From contig NZ_AP024086.1 in the NCBI RefSeq assembly GCF_019703855.1, positions 3,926,501 to 3,990,500 on the forward strand: a stretch of 64,000 nt of DNA. The letters run 5' to 3'. The notes beneath the pieces were generated by a model, which ran no database searches, was not told where the DNA came from, and saw nothing but the letters and a program-made list of their open reading frames with translations. A program made the position numbers and the translations under genes. Origin of the DNA: Desulfomarina profundi (lineage in GTDB: Bacteria > Desulfobacterota > Desulfobulbia > Desulfobulbales > Desulfocapsaceae). Shown in pieces: positions 10,308 to 19,238 of the stretch (position 1 is its first letter; each line of letters starts with the position of its first letter).

Positions 10308-10343
10308 CGTTCTGGTCATCATGTTTAAAAGGGGTGAAATATC

Positions 10344-11759
10344 ATGAGAAAAAAGCTGGAAACTCTCTATCACACCTTGAAGATAAAGGGGCTGTCTCCT
10401 GAACAGGAGGATCAGATTCTCTTTGAAATCAGCCTGATGGGTGATTTGGAAGGTCATATGGCCGGCCCAGAGTCTTCTTTAAAAAAAGGGTCGGGATTCC
10501 ATACCCTGACCGATTCCACTCTTTTTCTTGATTCTCCCGAAAAGCAGGCTGTTTCCATTACTTCCGTCCAGTCTCTTGACTATCTCCTGCAAAGGGATAA
10601 GCAGCGGGAAAAAGATGGTTTTCCCAGGAAGATTCGTGTGGGAAAAATGGTCAAGCCCGGTGCAGGCGGCAATGACAAGGTTGTGATCATACCCACAACA
10701 GTGGAAGAGAAACTACTCCATGACAAAGTGCGGATTAACGAAGAAGGGGAAGGGGAAGGTGATGACCCCGGTTCAGGTGAAGGTGGTTCCGGTGATGGGG
10801 AAGAAGGTGAGGTTATCGGCGAGCAGCCTGTCAGACCTGAGCAGGGTGGACAGGGTGGTGCCGGCCAGGGTGAAGGGGGATCCCATGATGTGGAATCAAA
10901 CGCCTATGACCTGGGAAAGATTCTGACTGAGCAGTTTGAGCTTCCCAACCTGAAGGATAAGGGAAAAAAGAGATCTCTGACGCGTTATACCTACGATCTA
11001 ACAGATAAAAATCGTGGATTTGGCCAGATTCTTGATAAAAAGGCGACCCTGAAAAGAATACTCCAGACCAATATCGCCCTGGAAAAAATCAAAACCGGTG
11101 ACGTTGTGGATCCCTGTGATCTGCTGATTTCCCCGAAAGACAGGGTGTACCGCATTCTTTCAAGGGAAAAAGATTATGAATCCCAGGCCGTTGTTTTCTT
11201 CGTCCGGGACTATTCCGGTTCCATGGGTGGGAAACCTACCGAGCTGATAGTGAACCAACATGTGTTGATTTATTCCTGGTTGACATATCAATACCAGAAC
11301 CAGGTGGAGACACGCTTTATTCTCCACGATACTGAAGCAAAAGAGGTTGCAACGTTCCAGGAATATTACAATCTGACTGTTGCCGGGGGCACTCAGGTCT
11401 TTACCGCGTACAGGTTGGTGAACGAAATCGTGGCCAATGAGAATCTTGCGCGTGACAACAATATTTACATTTTTCACGGTACAGATGGGGATGACTGGGA
11501 TACAAAGGGAGACAGGGCTCTGCCGCAACTTGAAAAAATGCTTTCCTACGCAAGCCGGGTTGGTATTACTATTGCTGAAAATGGTTACGGTATATCCGGC
11601 CAGACAGAGGTCGAAAAATATCTGCGGAGTTCGGGATTGCTGGAAGAGAAAAAAGAGTATCTGCGACTGGATGTTATAACGAAAGATACCAGTGAAACCA
11701 GGTTGATCAGCGGTATCCGGGATCTTATTTCTTTGAGTGAGGTGGAAGCAAAGGGGTGA
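10344..11759 (+). CDS. yeaH: YeaH/YhbH family protein (DUF444)
   Basis: 471 aa, a little longer than the usual 420-430 because of an acidic Gly/Glu/Asp-rich linker at about residues 130-180. The C-terminal half is von Willebrand A-like with the metal-site motif DYSGSMGG near residue 289, plus the family signatures YRILSREKDYESQAVVFFVRD (in part) and GGTQVFTAYRLV. DUF444 proteins are almost always encoded with PrkA and SpoVR and are thought to work with the kinase; the biochemical role is unknown. It follows prkA by 36 bp with AAAGGGGTG before the start, and its stop lies 4 nt before the spoVR start. The high-glycine linker gives a locally G-rich, repetitive DNA stretch (10735-10870). Confidence 0.92.
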   Translation: MRKKLETLYHTLKIKGLSPEQEDQILFEISLMGDLEGHMAGPESSLKKGSGFHTLTDSTLFLDSPEKQAVSITSVQSLDYLLQRDKQREKDGFPRKIRVGKMVKPGAGGNDKVVIIPTTVEEKLLHDKVRINEEGEGEGDDPGSGEGGSGDGEEGEVIGEQPVRPEQGGQGGAGQGEGGSHDVESNAYDLGKILTEQFELPNLKDKGKKRSLTRYTYDLTDKNRGFGQILDKKATLKRILQTNIALEKIKTGDVVDPCDLLISPKDRVYRILSREKDYESQAVVFFVRDYSGSMGGKPTELIVNQHVLIYSWLTYQYQNQVETRFILHDTEAKEVATFQEYYNLTVAGGTQVFTAYRLVNEIVANENLARDNNIYIFHGTDGDDWDTKGDRALPQLEKMLSYASRVGITIAENGYGISGQTEVEKYLRSSGLLEEKKEYLRLDVITKDTSETRLISGIRDLISLSEVEAKG

Positions 11760-11763
11760 ATAT

Positions 11764-13398
11764 ATGGAACTGATCAGCCAGCATGCGAAGAGGATTATGG
11801 AGGGATGTAAGGAACGTGCCCGGGATGAAGGGCTCAGCTTTCAGGATGAGAGTCTTGAATATATCGTAACCAATCGTGACTTTCTGCAACTTTCCCCGAA
11901 AACCATGATTCCAACTCTGTATGATTACTGGGTTCAGGATGTTGAGGTGCTTCGGGAGCAGGGACAGTATGAGCTCTATCCAAGCAATCCCTACGAAACA
12001 GTAATCAACACCAGGCCTCCCATATCGTTCTACAATGACAATAATCCAGACTGGCTGAATGTTATGATCTTCTATCATGTCATCGGCCATATTGATTTCT
12101 TTCAGAATAATTTGTTTTTCCGCCATACCTGGGACTATGATTTTGCTTCAAAGGCCCTTTCCGATAAACGACTGATTGCAAAACTGCGCTCAGAAAAGGG
12201 CAGGTGGGTGGACTATATCATTGAGTTTTCCAGGTCCATCGATAACCTGGTTGGTTACTTCGAGCTGCTCTCCCGATTTTCAGGGCGAAAGAGTGGGCAA
12301 GAGCTGTCCATGGTTGATTTTTATTTTGATATCTTTCTGCAGGATCAATCCGACAGTTCCATTGCCGGTTATGTTGCTGAGATTCAACGGTACAATGACT
12401 GCATGCGGGAGTTCGGGGACAAAGGGGAGGAACATTTTCTTGACAGTGTAAAGCAGCGTCACGCCGAATTTGAATCATTTTACAGGAAAAAGCTCAAGGA
12501 AAAAAAATCACTCCGCAATCCGGATCTGCTGAAGTTTTTGATGGAGAATTCAGAATTTCTCAACCGGGAGGAAAATAAATGGATGAAAACGGTTATGGAA
12601 GTGATCCGGACAACATCCCTCTATTTTCAACCACAGATCCGAACAAAGATTCTTAATGAAGGGTGGGCCAGTTACTGGCATGAGGAACTGTTTCTGCGGG
12701 ATGATCGTATCCAGGGGCATGAGGTTGATTTTGCCCGGGTGAATGCAAAGGTCACTTCCATGCCCAGAGTGGGGCTGAATCCGTATGCCCTGGGAATGCG
12801 TCTCTTCCAGTACCTGGAATCCAGGGCAGAGAAAGGACGGCTCTCTTTTGATTTTGATCGTATTTCCGACAGTCACCTGCGCAAAAAATATGATGCGAAA
12901 ACAGGCAGGGGTAAGGAATTTATTTTTGCAGTGCGGGAAAATTTTTCTGACTCCATGTTCATTAATACCTTTATTGATCAGGATTTCGTCAACACCTATA
13001 AGCTTTTTGTTGCTGACAAACGATTGAATAAGGAGCGTATGACCTGGGAATATTACGTTAAGAGCAGGAAGGCGACACATTACAAACAGATGGTCATGGA
13101 CTCTCTTTATCATCCACCTGCAATTATAATCAATGTTGATGAACATAACACTCTTGTCCTGAACCATGTTTTTGAACAGAAACCACTGGTTCGTGACTAT
13201 ATCGAAGCGACCCTGATGGGCGTGGAATTTCTCTGGGATGGAAAGGTTTCTCTTTATACCGCTGAACCGGAGCCGGTTAAAGAAGGCGAAGGACAGGCAC
13301 GCCCGGCGGGTCAGGAGGCTGCACCCGGGAAGATAAAATGGCAGCGAATCAGGTATACGATGAAGGACCGGAAATTAACAAGAACCCGGGTTGACTGA
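11764..13398 (+). CDS. spoVR: SpoVR family protein
   Basis: 544 aa from ATG 11764, comparable to YcgB/SpoVR (about 470-510) with a C-terminal extension rich in Glu/Pro/Ala. Conserved segments are present: the N-terminal DEGLSFQDESLEYIVTNRDF (in part), HVIGHIDFFQNN with its His pair, and LNEGWASYWHEELF in the middle. The His/Glu arrangement resembles a metal-binding site, but no activity is established for the family. SpoVR is named for spore cortex formation in Bacillus; in Gram-negative bacteria it goes with PrkA and DUF444 in the general stress response. An in-frame ATG at 11737 lies inside the preceding gene and is less likely. Confidence 0.92.
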   Translation: MELISQHAKRIMEGCKERARDEGLSFQDESLEYIVTNRDFLQLSPKTMIPTLYDYWVQDVEVLREQGQYELYPSNPYETVINTRPPISFYNDNNPDWLNVMIFYHVIGHIDFFQNNLFFRHTWDYDFASKALSDKRLIAKLRSEKGRWVDYIIEFSRSIDNLVGYFELLSRFSGRKSGQELSMVDFYFDIFLQDQSDSSIAGYVAEIQRYNDCMREFGDKGEEHFLDSVKQRHAEFESFYRKKLKEKKSLRNPDLLKFLMENSEFLNREENKWMKTVMEVIRTTSLYFQPQIRTKILNEGWASYWHEELFLRDDRIQGHEVDFARVNAKVTSMPRVGLNPYALGMRLFQYLESRAEKGRLSFDFDRISDSHLRKKYDAKTGRGKEFIFAVRENFSDSMFINTFIDQDFVNTYKLFVADKRLNKERMTWEYYVKSRKATHYKQMVMDSLYHPPAIIINVDEHNTLVLNHVFEQKPLVRDYIEATLMGVEFLWDGKVSLYTAEPEPVKEGEGQARPAGQEAAPGKIKWQRIRYTMKDRKLTRTRVD

Positions 13399-13430
13399 AA
13401 TTCTATAGATTTGACAGGGATGGTGATGAC

Positions 13431-15725
13431 ATGCGTGATCTGACAAATGCCATGGAGAATCTTGCAAAACATGAGGGGCAGAACAACAGCCGGCCTGTAC
13501 TTTCCTTTGCAGGTTTTCTTCAGGAAGTGATAGCGCGACCTGAGCAGCTTATCCGCGATGTCTTTCAAGTTTACGTGGACATGATCAACACCTACATGTG
13601 TGACGAGGAAGAGGACTGTGGAGATGATACGGAGTCCATTGGATTTTTAAAATATGATTGTACCCGTCTCTTTGTGGAAGGGTCAGACAGACCCTTTTTT
13701 GCGGACAGACTGTTTGCCAATCGGTTGATGCGGCATGTGGAATCTTTCAAGGTTGGCGGAAAACAGAATAAGATATTTATTTTTGATGGACCGCACGGCA
13801 GTGGTAAATCGACCTTTCTCAATAATCTCCTCAGAAAATTTGAAGAATATGCCAATTCCCCGGAAGGGTCCCGGTACGAAGTTGTCTGGCGCCTGAAACA
13901 TGACCGACTGGTGGGAGGAGTGCACAGCCTCAATTCCCTGACCAACAAACTTGCCTGGGTGTTTGAGAGTGAAGGCAAAAGTGAACTGGCGGATGAGTTG
14001 AAATGTGCCTGTAACGACAGCAGAGATCTTGCCGGCACATTTGATGTACCCTGTCCCAGTCATGATCATCCTCTTTTGCTGATCCCGAAAGATGTCCGCC
14101 GCCGGTTTTTTGACGATCTCTTTGAAAATGACGAGATAAAATGGCACCTGTTTACAGAGAAGAGTTATGAGTGGATTTTTCAGGATGAACCATGCACTAT
14201 CTGCAGTTCCATTTATGATGAACTGTTGAAAAAGCTCCAGGATCCGACAAAGGTTCTGGAGTGTGTTTTTGCCCGACCCTATGTCTTTAACCGAAAACTG
14301 GGCGAGGGAATTTCTGTTTTTAATCCCGGTGACAAACCGCTTCGTCACAATGTGATGAGTAATGAAATGATTCAGAGGAGGCTGAACAGTGCCATGGATG
14401 GCGCCATGCGGGTCAGTTATCTCTATTCCAGGTATGCTAAAACCAATAATGGCATTTATGCGCTGATGGATATCAAATCCCACAACACTGACAGATTGAT
14501 GGAGTTGCATAATATTATCAGTGATGGGGTACACAAGGTTGAAGATATGGAAGAACGGGTCAAATCCCTGCTCTTTGCCCTGATGAATCCGGAGGACAAG
14601 AAACTGTTGAAAGACCTGCATGCCTTCGCAGACAGGGTTGAATACATAAATATCCCCTATGTTCTTGATCTGAAAACAGAAGTTGACATTTACAGGGAGA
14701 ATTTCGGTAAACATATTGATGAGAGTTTTCTGCCGCGGGTTCTTCATAATTTTGCCAGGGTCATTATAGCAACCCGCCTGAGAACAAAATCAGAGGCGAT
14801 GGAGGAATGGATTGACAGTCCTGAAAAATACGAGATGTACTGCGACAGGCATCTGCAGCTGTTGAAGATGGAAATTTTCACCGGCCATATTCCAGAATGG
14901 TTATCTGAAGAGGATATAGAAAATTTTAATGCCAAAAGGCGGCTGAAGATAATTGCGGAATCGGAAAAAGACGGCTGGAAAGGATTGTCTGGCAGGGATT
15001 CTATCAGGATGTTTAACGAGTTTTACACAACCTATGCCAAAGATGACAAGCTTATAGATATGTCTATGCTGGGCAGGTTTTTCAGAAAATTCTGTAAGCA
15101 GGATCGGGATATTCTTCCCATGGGTTTTCTTGATTCACTGTTGAGGATGTACAATTACACAGTGCTGCAGGAGGTCAAAGAATCGCTTTATTACTATAAT
15201 GAGGAGCAGATTTCTAAAAATCTTATCAACTATATCTTCGGAGTGAACTTTGAGGTGGGGGCTGTGGAATTCTGCGAGTTTACCGGGGAAAAGCTTGAAA
15301 TTACAGAAGAATTTTTCAGGCTGGTGGAGACCCAGTTGCAGATAGAGGCCGGGGATGCACCAACATTCAGAGCAACGACCCAGAAGGCTTATACTTCAAC
15401 AGCGCTGACCCAGGAGATGCTCCGGGACGGGCTGCCCATTACCGAGACGACGCTCTATACCCATCTTTATGAAAAATATGTTCACAACCTGAAGGGCAGG
15501 GTGCTGGAGCCTTTTCTGAAAAATGAAAATTTTCGTCGGGCTGTAAAAGATTTCAATCAGGAGGAATTTAAAACTTACGACCGCAAGATCCAGGATGATG
15601 TCACCTATATGATGGAAAACCTGCAGAAGAAACATCTCTATTCCCGTCAGGGAGCCAAGGAAATCTGTATCTATGTCATTGACAATAATCTTGCCGAGGA
15701 ATTTTCCAAAAACGGTGTAACCTGA
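13431..15725 (+). CDS. Second PrkA-like P-loop protein (serine protein kinase-related)
   Basis: 764 aa. A Walker A motif GPHGSGKS lies near residue 120, within FIFDGPHGSGKSTFLNNL. The N-terminal 100 residues begin SFAGFLQEVIARPEQLIRDVF, which resembles the PrkA N-terminus. Downstream segments such as LFENDEIKWHLFTEKSYEWIF and the Cys pair CTIC follow the layout of the larger PrkA paralogue known from Myxococcota and Desulfobacterota. The sequence is clearly diverged from the first PrkA in this cluster, so the two probably have separate partners or states. Spacing of 32 bp after spoVR supports one four-gene operon. The kinase label comes from family membership only; protease-like AAA+ function is the alternative. 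Confidence 0.8.
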   Translation: MRDLTNAMENLAKHEGQNNSRPVLSFAGFLQEVIARPEQLIRDVFQVYVDMINTYMCDEEEDCGDDTESIGFLKYDCTRLFVEGSDRPFFADRLFANRLMRHVESFKVGGKQNKIFIFDGPHGSGKSTFLNNLLRKFEEYANSPEGSRYEVVWRLKHDRLVGGVHSLNSLTNKLAWVFESEGKSELADELKCACNDSRDLAGTFDVPCPSHDHPLLLIPKDVRRRFFDDLFENDEIKWHLFTEKSYEWIFQDEPCTICSSIYDELLKKLQDPTKVLECVFARPYVFNRKLGEGISVFNPGDKPLRHNVMSNEMIQRRLNSAMDGAMRVSYLYSRYAKTNNGIYALMDIKSHNTDRLMELHNIISDGVHKVEDMEERVKSLLFALMNPEDKKLLKDLHAFADRVEYINIPYVLDLKTEVDIYRENFGKHIDESFLPRVLHNFARVIIATRLRTKSEAMEEWIDSPEKYEMYCDRHLQLLKMEIFTGHIPEWLSEEDIENFNAKRRLKIIAESEKDGWKGLSGRDSIRMFNEFYTTYAKDDKLIDMSMLGRFFRKFCKQDRDILPMGFLDSLLRMYNYTVLQEVKESLYYYNEEQISKNLINYIFGVNFEVGAVEFCEFTGEKLEITEEFFRLVETQLQIEAGDAPTFRATTQKAYTSTALTQEMLRDGLPITETTLYTHLYEKYVHNLKGRVLEPFLKNENFRRAVKDFNQEEFKTYDRKIQDDVTYMMENLQKKHLYSRQGAKEICIYVIDNNLAEEFSKNGVT

Positions 15726-15741
15726 GAGGCCTTGGTTTGTA

Positions 15742-16425
15742 GTGTTTTACCACCAGCATCCTTATGAAATTTTCATTCCGCCGGATGCGGAAAAACTGAT
15801 AGTCGGTACCCTCCCACCTCCGCGATTTTCCATTGGTGAGCTGAAGGAAAAGGATGTGGATTTCTGTTACGGCAGTTGTGATGGACTTCTCTGGCCATTG
15901 CTGGATGAGATTTTCTCACTTTCTCTCCTCTATGACAACTCCAAAAGAGCTGTACAGCAGAGAAAGGAATTTCTCTGCAGGCAGCGAATTGGGATCTGTG
16001 ATATTGTAGCTTCCTGTAAGCGTGAAAAAAAGGACGCGTCCGATCTTGGCATGCGGGAAATCAGGCTGCGGAATATACTTGCTCAACTCCATGCACACCC
16101 TTCAATCAAAACACTTCTCTTTACAGGGGGTAATTCGCAAAACGGCCCGGAATACCTCTTTCGCAAACAGTTGAAAAAGCATGGCCTGCAGTTGACCCTT
16201 GTCCGGGATATTCTTCCCAGAAAGCATGTGTTCCGTTTTGAAAACAGAGAAGTAACAACATTTTCTCTGATCTCTCCGTCAAATGCCGCAAATCGGGCGA
16301 TAGGTTCCAACAGGTCATATAAAACCCGAAGGCGACATGACCCCTCTTATTCAGTGTTTGATTTTCGTCTGGAACAGTACCGTGAGGTTTTTCTGGAGCA
16401 GGAAGCAAGTTTTCCGAGAAGCTGA
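15742..16425 (+). CDS. Uracil-DNA glycosylase superfamily-like protein
   Basis: 227 aa. The N-terminal LIVGTLPPPRF matches motif A of MUG/UDG-superfamily proteins (GTxPP/G). LLFTGGNS mid-protein and the C-terminal LISPSNAANR correspond to the later motif positions (SPS in place of HPS). Enzymes of this fold remove deaminated or damaged bases from DNA, but which base this protein recognises is not evident; the lack of a canonical HPSP leaves the function open. The start is GTG 15742, 17 bp after the prkA2 stop. GAGAGG lies 12 nt upstream, a rather long spacing, so TTG 15733 is possible. It may be the last gene of the PrkA cluster. It ends 20 bp from the convergent cbiK. Confidence 0.65.
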   Translation: MFYHQHPYEIFIPPDAEKLIVGTLPPPRFSIGELKEKDVDFCYGSCDGLLWPLLDEIFSLSLLYDNSKRAVQQRKEFLCRQRIGICDIVASCKREKKDASDLGMREIRLRNILAQLHAHPSIKTLLFTGGNSQNGPEYLFRKQLKKHGLQLTLVRDILPRKHVFRFENREVTTFSLISPSNAANRAIGSNRSYKTRRRHDPSYSVFDFRLEQYREVFLEQEASFPRS

Positions 16426-16445
16426 AAACGTTGTGAGCGATTCTG

Positions 16446-17225
16446 TCAGGATTGATTTCCGAAAGGGATTTCGGTGGCTTCCTCAATATGGCGGATTATC
16501 AGTCTGTCAAACCCCTTCAATGTGCCGAGACCCTGCTCTATTGCTTCGGTCTTTATTCCTTTTTTTCTGAATCGGGACTGCCAGGATGTATCGTTTGTTC
16601 CCGCAATATCCCTTTCATAATGCATACCGGCAACGAGAAAGAAGGGAATGAGCCGTACCTTTCTGAACCCTTCTGAGGCGATCTCATCAACCAGGCTGGT
16701 TGTATCCGGAAAATCTTCCACTGTCCCCACGTAGATGCTGTTTCCAAAATGGCGCCTGAGATATTTTTCCAGACAGAAATAACCTGTCCATGCCGGATGT
16801 TTTGTTCCGTGACCGATGAGAACAGTGGCTGTATCAGAGGATGATGCAATAAGGGGCTTCAGAATGTTGCAGATTTCAGTGTAATCGGATGGGGAGGTGA
16901 GAAGGGGAGAACCAGAGAAGCAGGGTAATTCCATTCCGGACAGTATTTTTTTTAAACTGCTGAATTCTGTTCCGGGAAAAAGGTGCAGGGATTGTACCGT
17001 AACTGAACGATATCCTGTTCTGGCAAGGTGATGCAGCAATTCCTTCGGTTGACGAATCTTTTTTTCTGTTTTGCGGTTGAGTCTGCGGGTAATTATCCGC
17101 GATGAAAATGCCCATAATATTTCCCGATCAAGGAAGTATTTTGAGATTTTCTCATGGAGACTCTCGTAAGTTGAAATTGTCTTTGAGGTCGTACCGAAGG
17201 CAATCATTACAACAGGATTTTTCAT
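16446..17225 (-). CDS. cbiK: Sirohydrochlorin cobaltochelatase CbiK
   Basis: 259 aa, the size of class II chelatases of the CbiK type. CbiK inserts Co2+ into sirohydrochlorin for anaerobic cobalamin synthesis, and in sulfate reducers related enzymes also make sirohaem with Fe2+. The two metal-binding histidines are visible in VLIGHGTKHPAW and LVAGMHYERDI; the N-terminal VVMIAFGTTS and the VQSLHLFPGTEF segment are family hallmarks. There is no signal peptide, so this is a cytoplasmic form rather than the periplasmic CbiKp. It stands alone on the minus strand. Other tetrapyrrole elements in the window are hemC at 23.1 kb and a cobalamin riboswitch at 24.2 kb. Confidence 0.9.
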   Translation of the reverse strand: MKNPVVMIAFGTTSKTISTYESLHEKISKYFLDREILWAFSSRIITRRLNRKTEKKIRQPKELLHHLARTGYRSVTVQSLHLFPGTEFSSLKKILSGMELPCFSGSPLLTSPSDYTEICNILKPLIASSSDTATVLIGHGTKHPAWTGYFCLEKYLRRHFGNSIYVGTVEDFPDTTSLVDEIASEGFRKVRLIPFFLVAGMHYERDIAGTNDTSWQSRFRKKGIKTEAIEQGLGTLKGFDRLIIRHIEEATEIPFGNQS

Positions 17226-17387
17226 TTTCAGGCTCGCTGGAGGAAGGTCAATGGGCAGTTATATGACATTTCAATCCATAAAATTTACTCAAATTTCAGA
17301 GAAAAAGAAGTTTTTTTGACTCTTTCCCTCTTTTCCTGTTATTTTAATGGTGTTTATTTGTAGGTCATCTGTTTTTTTGATAGAATG

Positions 17388-17416
17388 TTGACAAATGCGA
17401 CTGAGTGGGATAGTAA
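17388..17416 (+). promoter_or_regulatory. Putative sigma-70 promoter of the DUF3373 porin gene
   Basis: A perfect TTGACA at 17388-17393 is followed after 17-18 nt by TAGTAAT (17411-17417), a weak -10. It lies about 110 bp upstream of the porin start in the 300-bp gap 17226-17525. The AT-rich leader ends in a strong GGGAGGA ribosome site. The -35 is convincing; the -10 is not. Confidence 0.45.
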
Positions 17417-17525
17417 TTCCCTATTATATTAAATACTGTTTTTCTTTAATCATCAGAGAAAAGTTTTTGTTGGAATTATTAACCCCCGTAAAGGGATACA
17501 AGAGAAAATTGAGGGAGGAAATACA

Positions 17526-19061
17526 ATGGTAAAGAAGATTTCCGTAATTGCACTGGCAGGGATGTTGACTCTGCCGGCCCTGTCAATGGCTGGTGCCGGG
17601 CCGAATGTTGCTGATATGGAGAGAAAGATTGAAGAGTTGAGTCGTCAGCTCGATGAGCTGCGGGCGGCCATGGCTGCGCAGTCCGAACAGAACCAGGCCC
17701 TGGCGCAGAACGTGGAAAAGCTCGACGGGAATGTGGAGGACCTGGGAGAAAGTCTGGAAGATCTTGATGATCGTTCAGAGGATTGGGATCTGGCTGCACG
17801 CTTTAAGCTGTATGGTGATTTCCGTGCCCGAATGGATTTTTACAATGCCGATTCTGTTTTTGGCCGCTCAGTTGACAATGATACCCTTTTCACCAACAGA
17901 TTCCGTCTTAATATGCGTGTCAAGGCTACTGAAAATGTAGAATTCAAGGGTAGACTGGCGATGTACAAAACCTGGGGGAATCAGTCGGCTTTTACTGATG
18001 CAAGTGGAGCCATGTATCCTCTTTTTGACGGCAATGTAACAAGATCACCAGTTGGTTCCAGTGCTCTTTATGTGGACAGGGCTTTTGTGAACTGGAATAA
18101 TATCGCCGGCCTTCCCATGTGGTTCTCCATTGGACGTCGGCCGACTACAGATGGACCTCCTGCTCAGGTTCGCATGGGAACAGACCAGCGGATGGCAACC
18201 CCTATGGCCTTTATGGACTGGCCCTTTGATGGTGTGTCCCTGGGGTATGCCTGGAGTTGGGGTGTGGAGAGTCTTGGAACCAGTCGGGTGCGGTTCTGCT
18301 ATGGACGTGGATTTGAGGCTGGCCTTCAGGATGAGTCCAATCATCTTGACGATACCGATTTTGCCGGTCTCAGCTGGGATGTCATGAAAAAAGGTAACAG
18401 GTTTGCCTATATTCAGAGCTTTATGGCATTTAATCTTTTCAACTATCCGAATTTCCAGGATCCGATTATCAATGCCAATTTTGGCAGCATGAGTGGTATG
18501 GGTGATAGAAGAAGTCTCGGCAATATCCTCCATACTTCCGGTGTATTCCAGGATAAGATTGCTGATTTCAACTATTTTATTGCCGGTGGCTGGTCACAGA
18601 CGAGGCCCGATTATGATGGTCTCCTTAATGATCCTTTCAGCCCGACAGGACCTAATACCGACAATGAAAATGGGTATTCCTTCTATGCCGGTATCAGGTA
18701 CGATCTGGATCAGGTCGGTTTGAAATTCGGTGCGGAATTTAACTACGGTTCGGAAAACTGGCTGGCTATGGCTCCGGGACATGATGAAATTTATCAGTCC
18801 AAACTGGCGACTCGTGGTCAGGTTTATGAGGTGTATACCATCTGGGATCTTCCCACTGGTGAGGCAATTTCCAAATATGCAAAAACATTTGTTCGTTTGG
18901 GATACCAGCACTACGAGTATGACTATTCCGGTTCCGGAGACTGGAATTTCGCACCATATGACCTGAGTGATGCGGGAGATCGTGCTAAACTGCAGATGAT
19001 GGGAATAGATCCAATTGAGAAAGCGGATCAGGTTTATCTGACCTTTGAGGCTTTTTTCTAA
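17526..19061 (+). CDS. DUF3373 family outer-membrane beta-barrel protein
   Basis: 511 aa. There is a Sec signal peptide (MVKKISVIALAGMLTLPALS, cut near AMA/G at residue 22). A coiled coil of heptads spans about residues 28-85 (MERKIEELSRQLDELRAAM and on), and then a long barrel region rich in Tyr, Phe, Trp and Gly. The final residue is Phe after YLTFEAFF, the C-terminal beta signal for BAM-mediated insertion. DUF3373 porin-like proteins are abundant in Desulfobacterota and Campylobacterota; the coiled coil may trimerise or contact peptidoglycan. Substrate specificity is unknown. The gene is monocistronic, with its own promoter region and a strong terminator 40 bp after the stop. Confidence 0.85.
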   Translation: MVKKISVIALAGMLTLPALSMAGAGPNVADMERKIEELSRQLDELRAAMAAQSEQNQALAQNVEKLDGNVEDLGESLEDLDDRSEDWDLAARFKLYGDFRARMDFYNADSVFGRSVDNDTLFTNRFRLNMRVKATENVEFKGRLAMYKTWGNQSAFTDASGAMYPLFDGNVTRSPVGSSALYVDRAFVNWNNIAGLPMWFSIGRRPTTDGPPAQVRMGTDQRMATPMAFMDWPFDGVSLGYAWSWGVESLGTSRVRFCYGRGFEAGLQDESNHLDDTDFAGLSWDVMKKGNRFAYIQSFMAFNLFNYPNFQDPIINANFGSMSGMGDRRSLGNILHTSGVFQDKIADFNYFIAGGWSQTRPDYDGLLNDPFSPTGPNTDNENGYSFYAGIRYDLDQVGLKFGAEFNYGSENWLAMAPGHDEIYQSKLATRGQVYEVYTIWDLPTGEAISKYAKTFVRLGYQHYEYDYSGSGDWNFAPYDLSDAGDRAKLQMMGIDPIEKADQVYLTFEAFF

Positions 19062-19098
19062 GATTTTTCTGCTATTTCAGTTAGAAGCAGTTATTCTT

Positions 19099-19137
19099 AA
19101 CGGGAATATCCACTGTTGTGGATATTCCCGTTTTTTT
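19099..19137 (+). terminator. Rho-independent terminator after the DUF3373 gene
   Basis: A perfect 13-bp stem CGGGAATATCCAC / GTGGATATTCCCG (19101-19113 and 19118-19130) with loop TGTT is followed immediately by seven T. It lies 40 bp downstream of the porin stop codon. Confidence 0.93.
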
Positions 19138-19168
19138 GTTTGCCCGGTTGGGATGACTGTTTTACTCT

Positions 19169-19238
19169 GTGAGGTGTGAGGTGTGAGGTGTGAGGTGTGA
19201 GGTGTGAGGTGTGAGGTGTGAGGTGTGAGGTGTGAGGT
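19169..19238 (+). repeat. Perfect heptanucleotide tandem array, 10 x GTGAGGT
   Basis: Ten uninterrupted copies of GTGAGGT, 70 bp in all. The array runs into the 5' end of the laccase-domain gene: its last copies supply both a GAGG ribosome-binding-like motif and candidate GTG start codons. Because 7 is not a multiple of 3, every frame meets a TGA each 21 bp within the array, so nothing upstream can be translated through it. Copy-number change would alter the spacing to any promoter and the number of potential ribosome sites, not the coding frame. Confidence 0.97.

Noticed and set aside
19169-19238. CRISPR-like or VNTR coding array
   Set aside because: Perfect 7-bp units with no spacers; stops occur in every frame, so it is a simple tandem repeat, not a CRISPR or a coding repeat.
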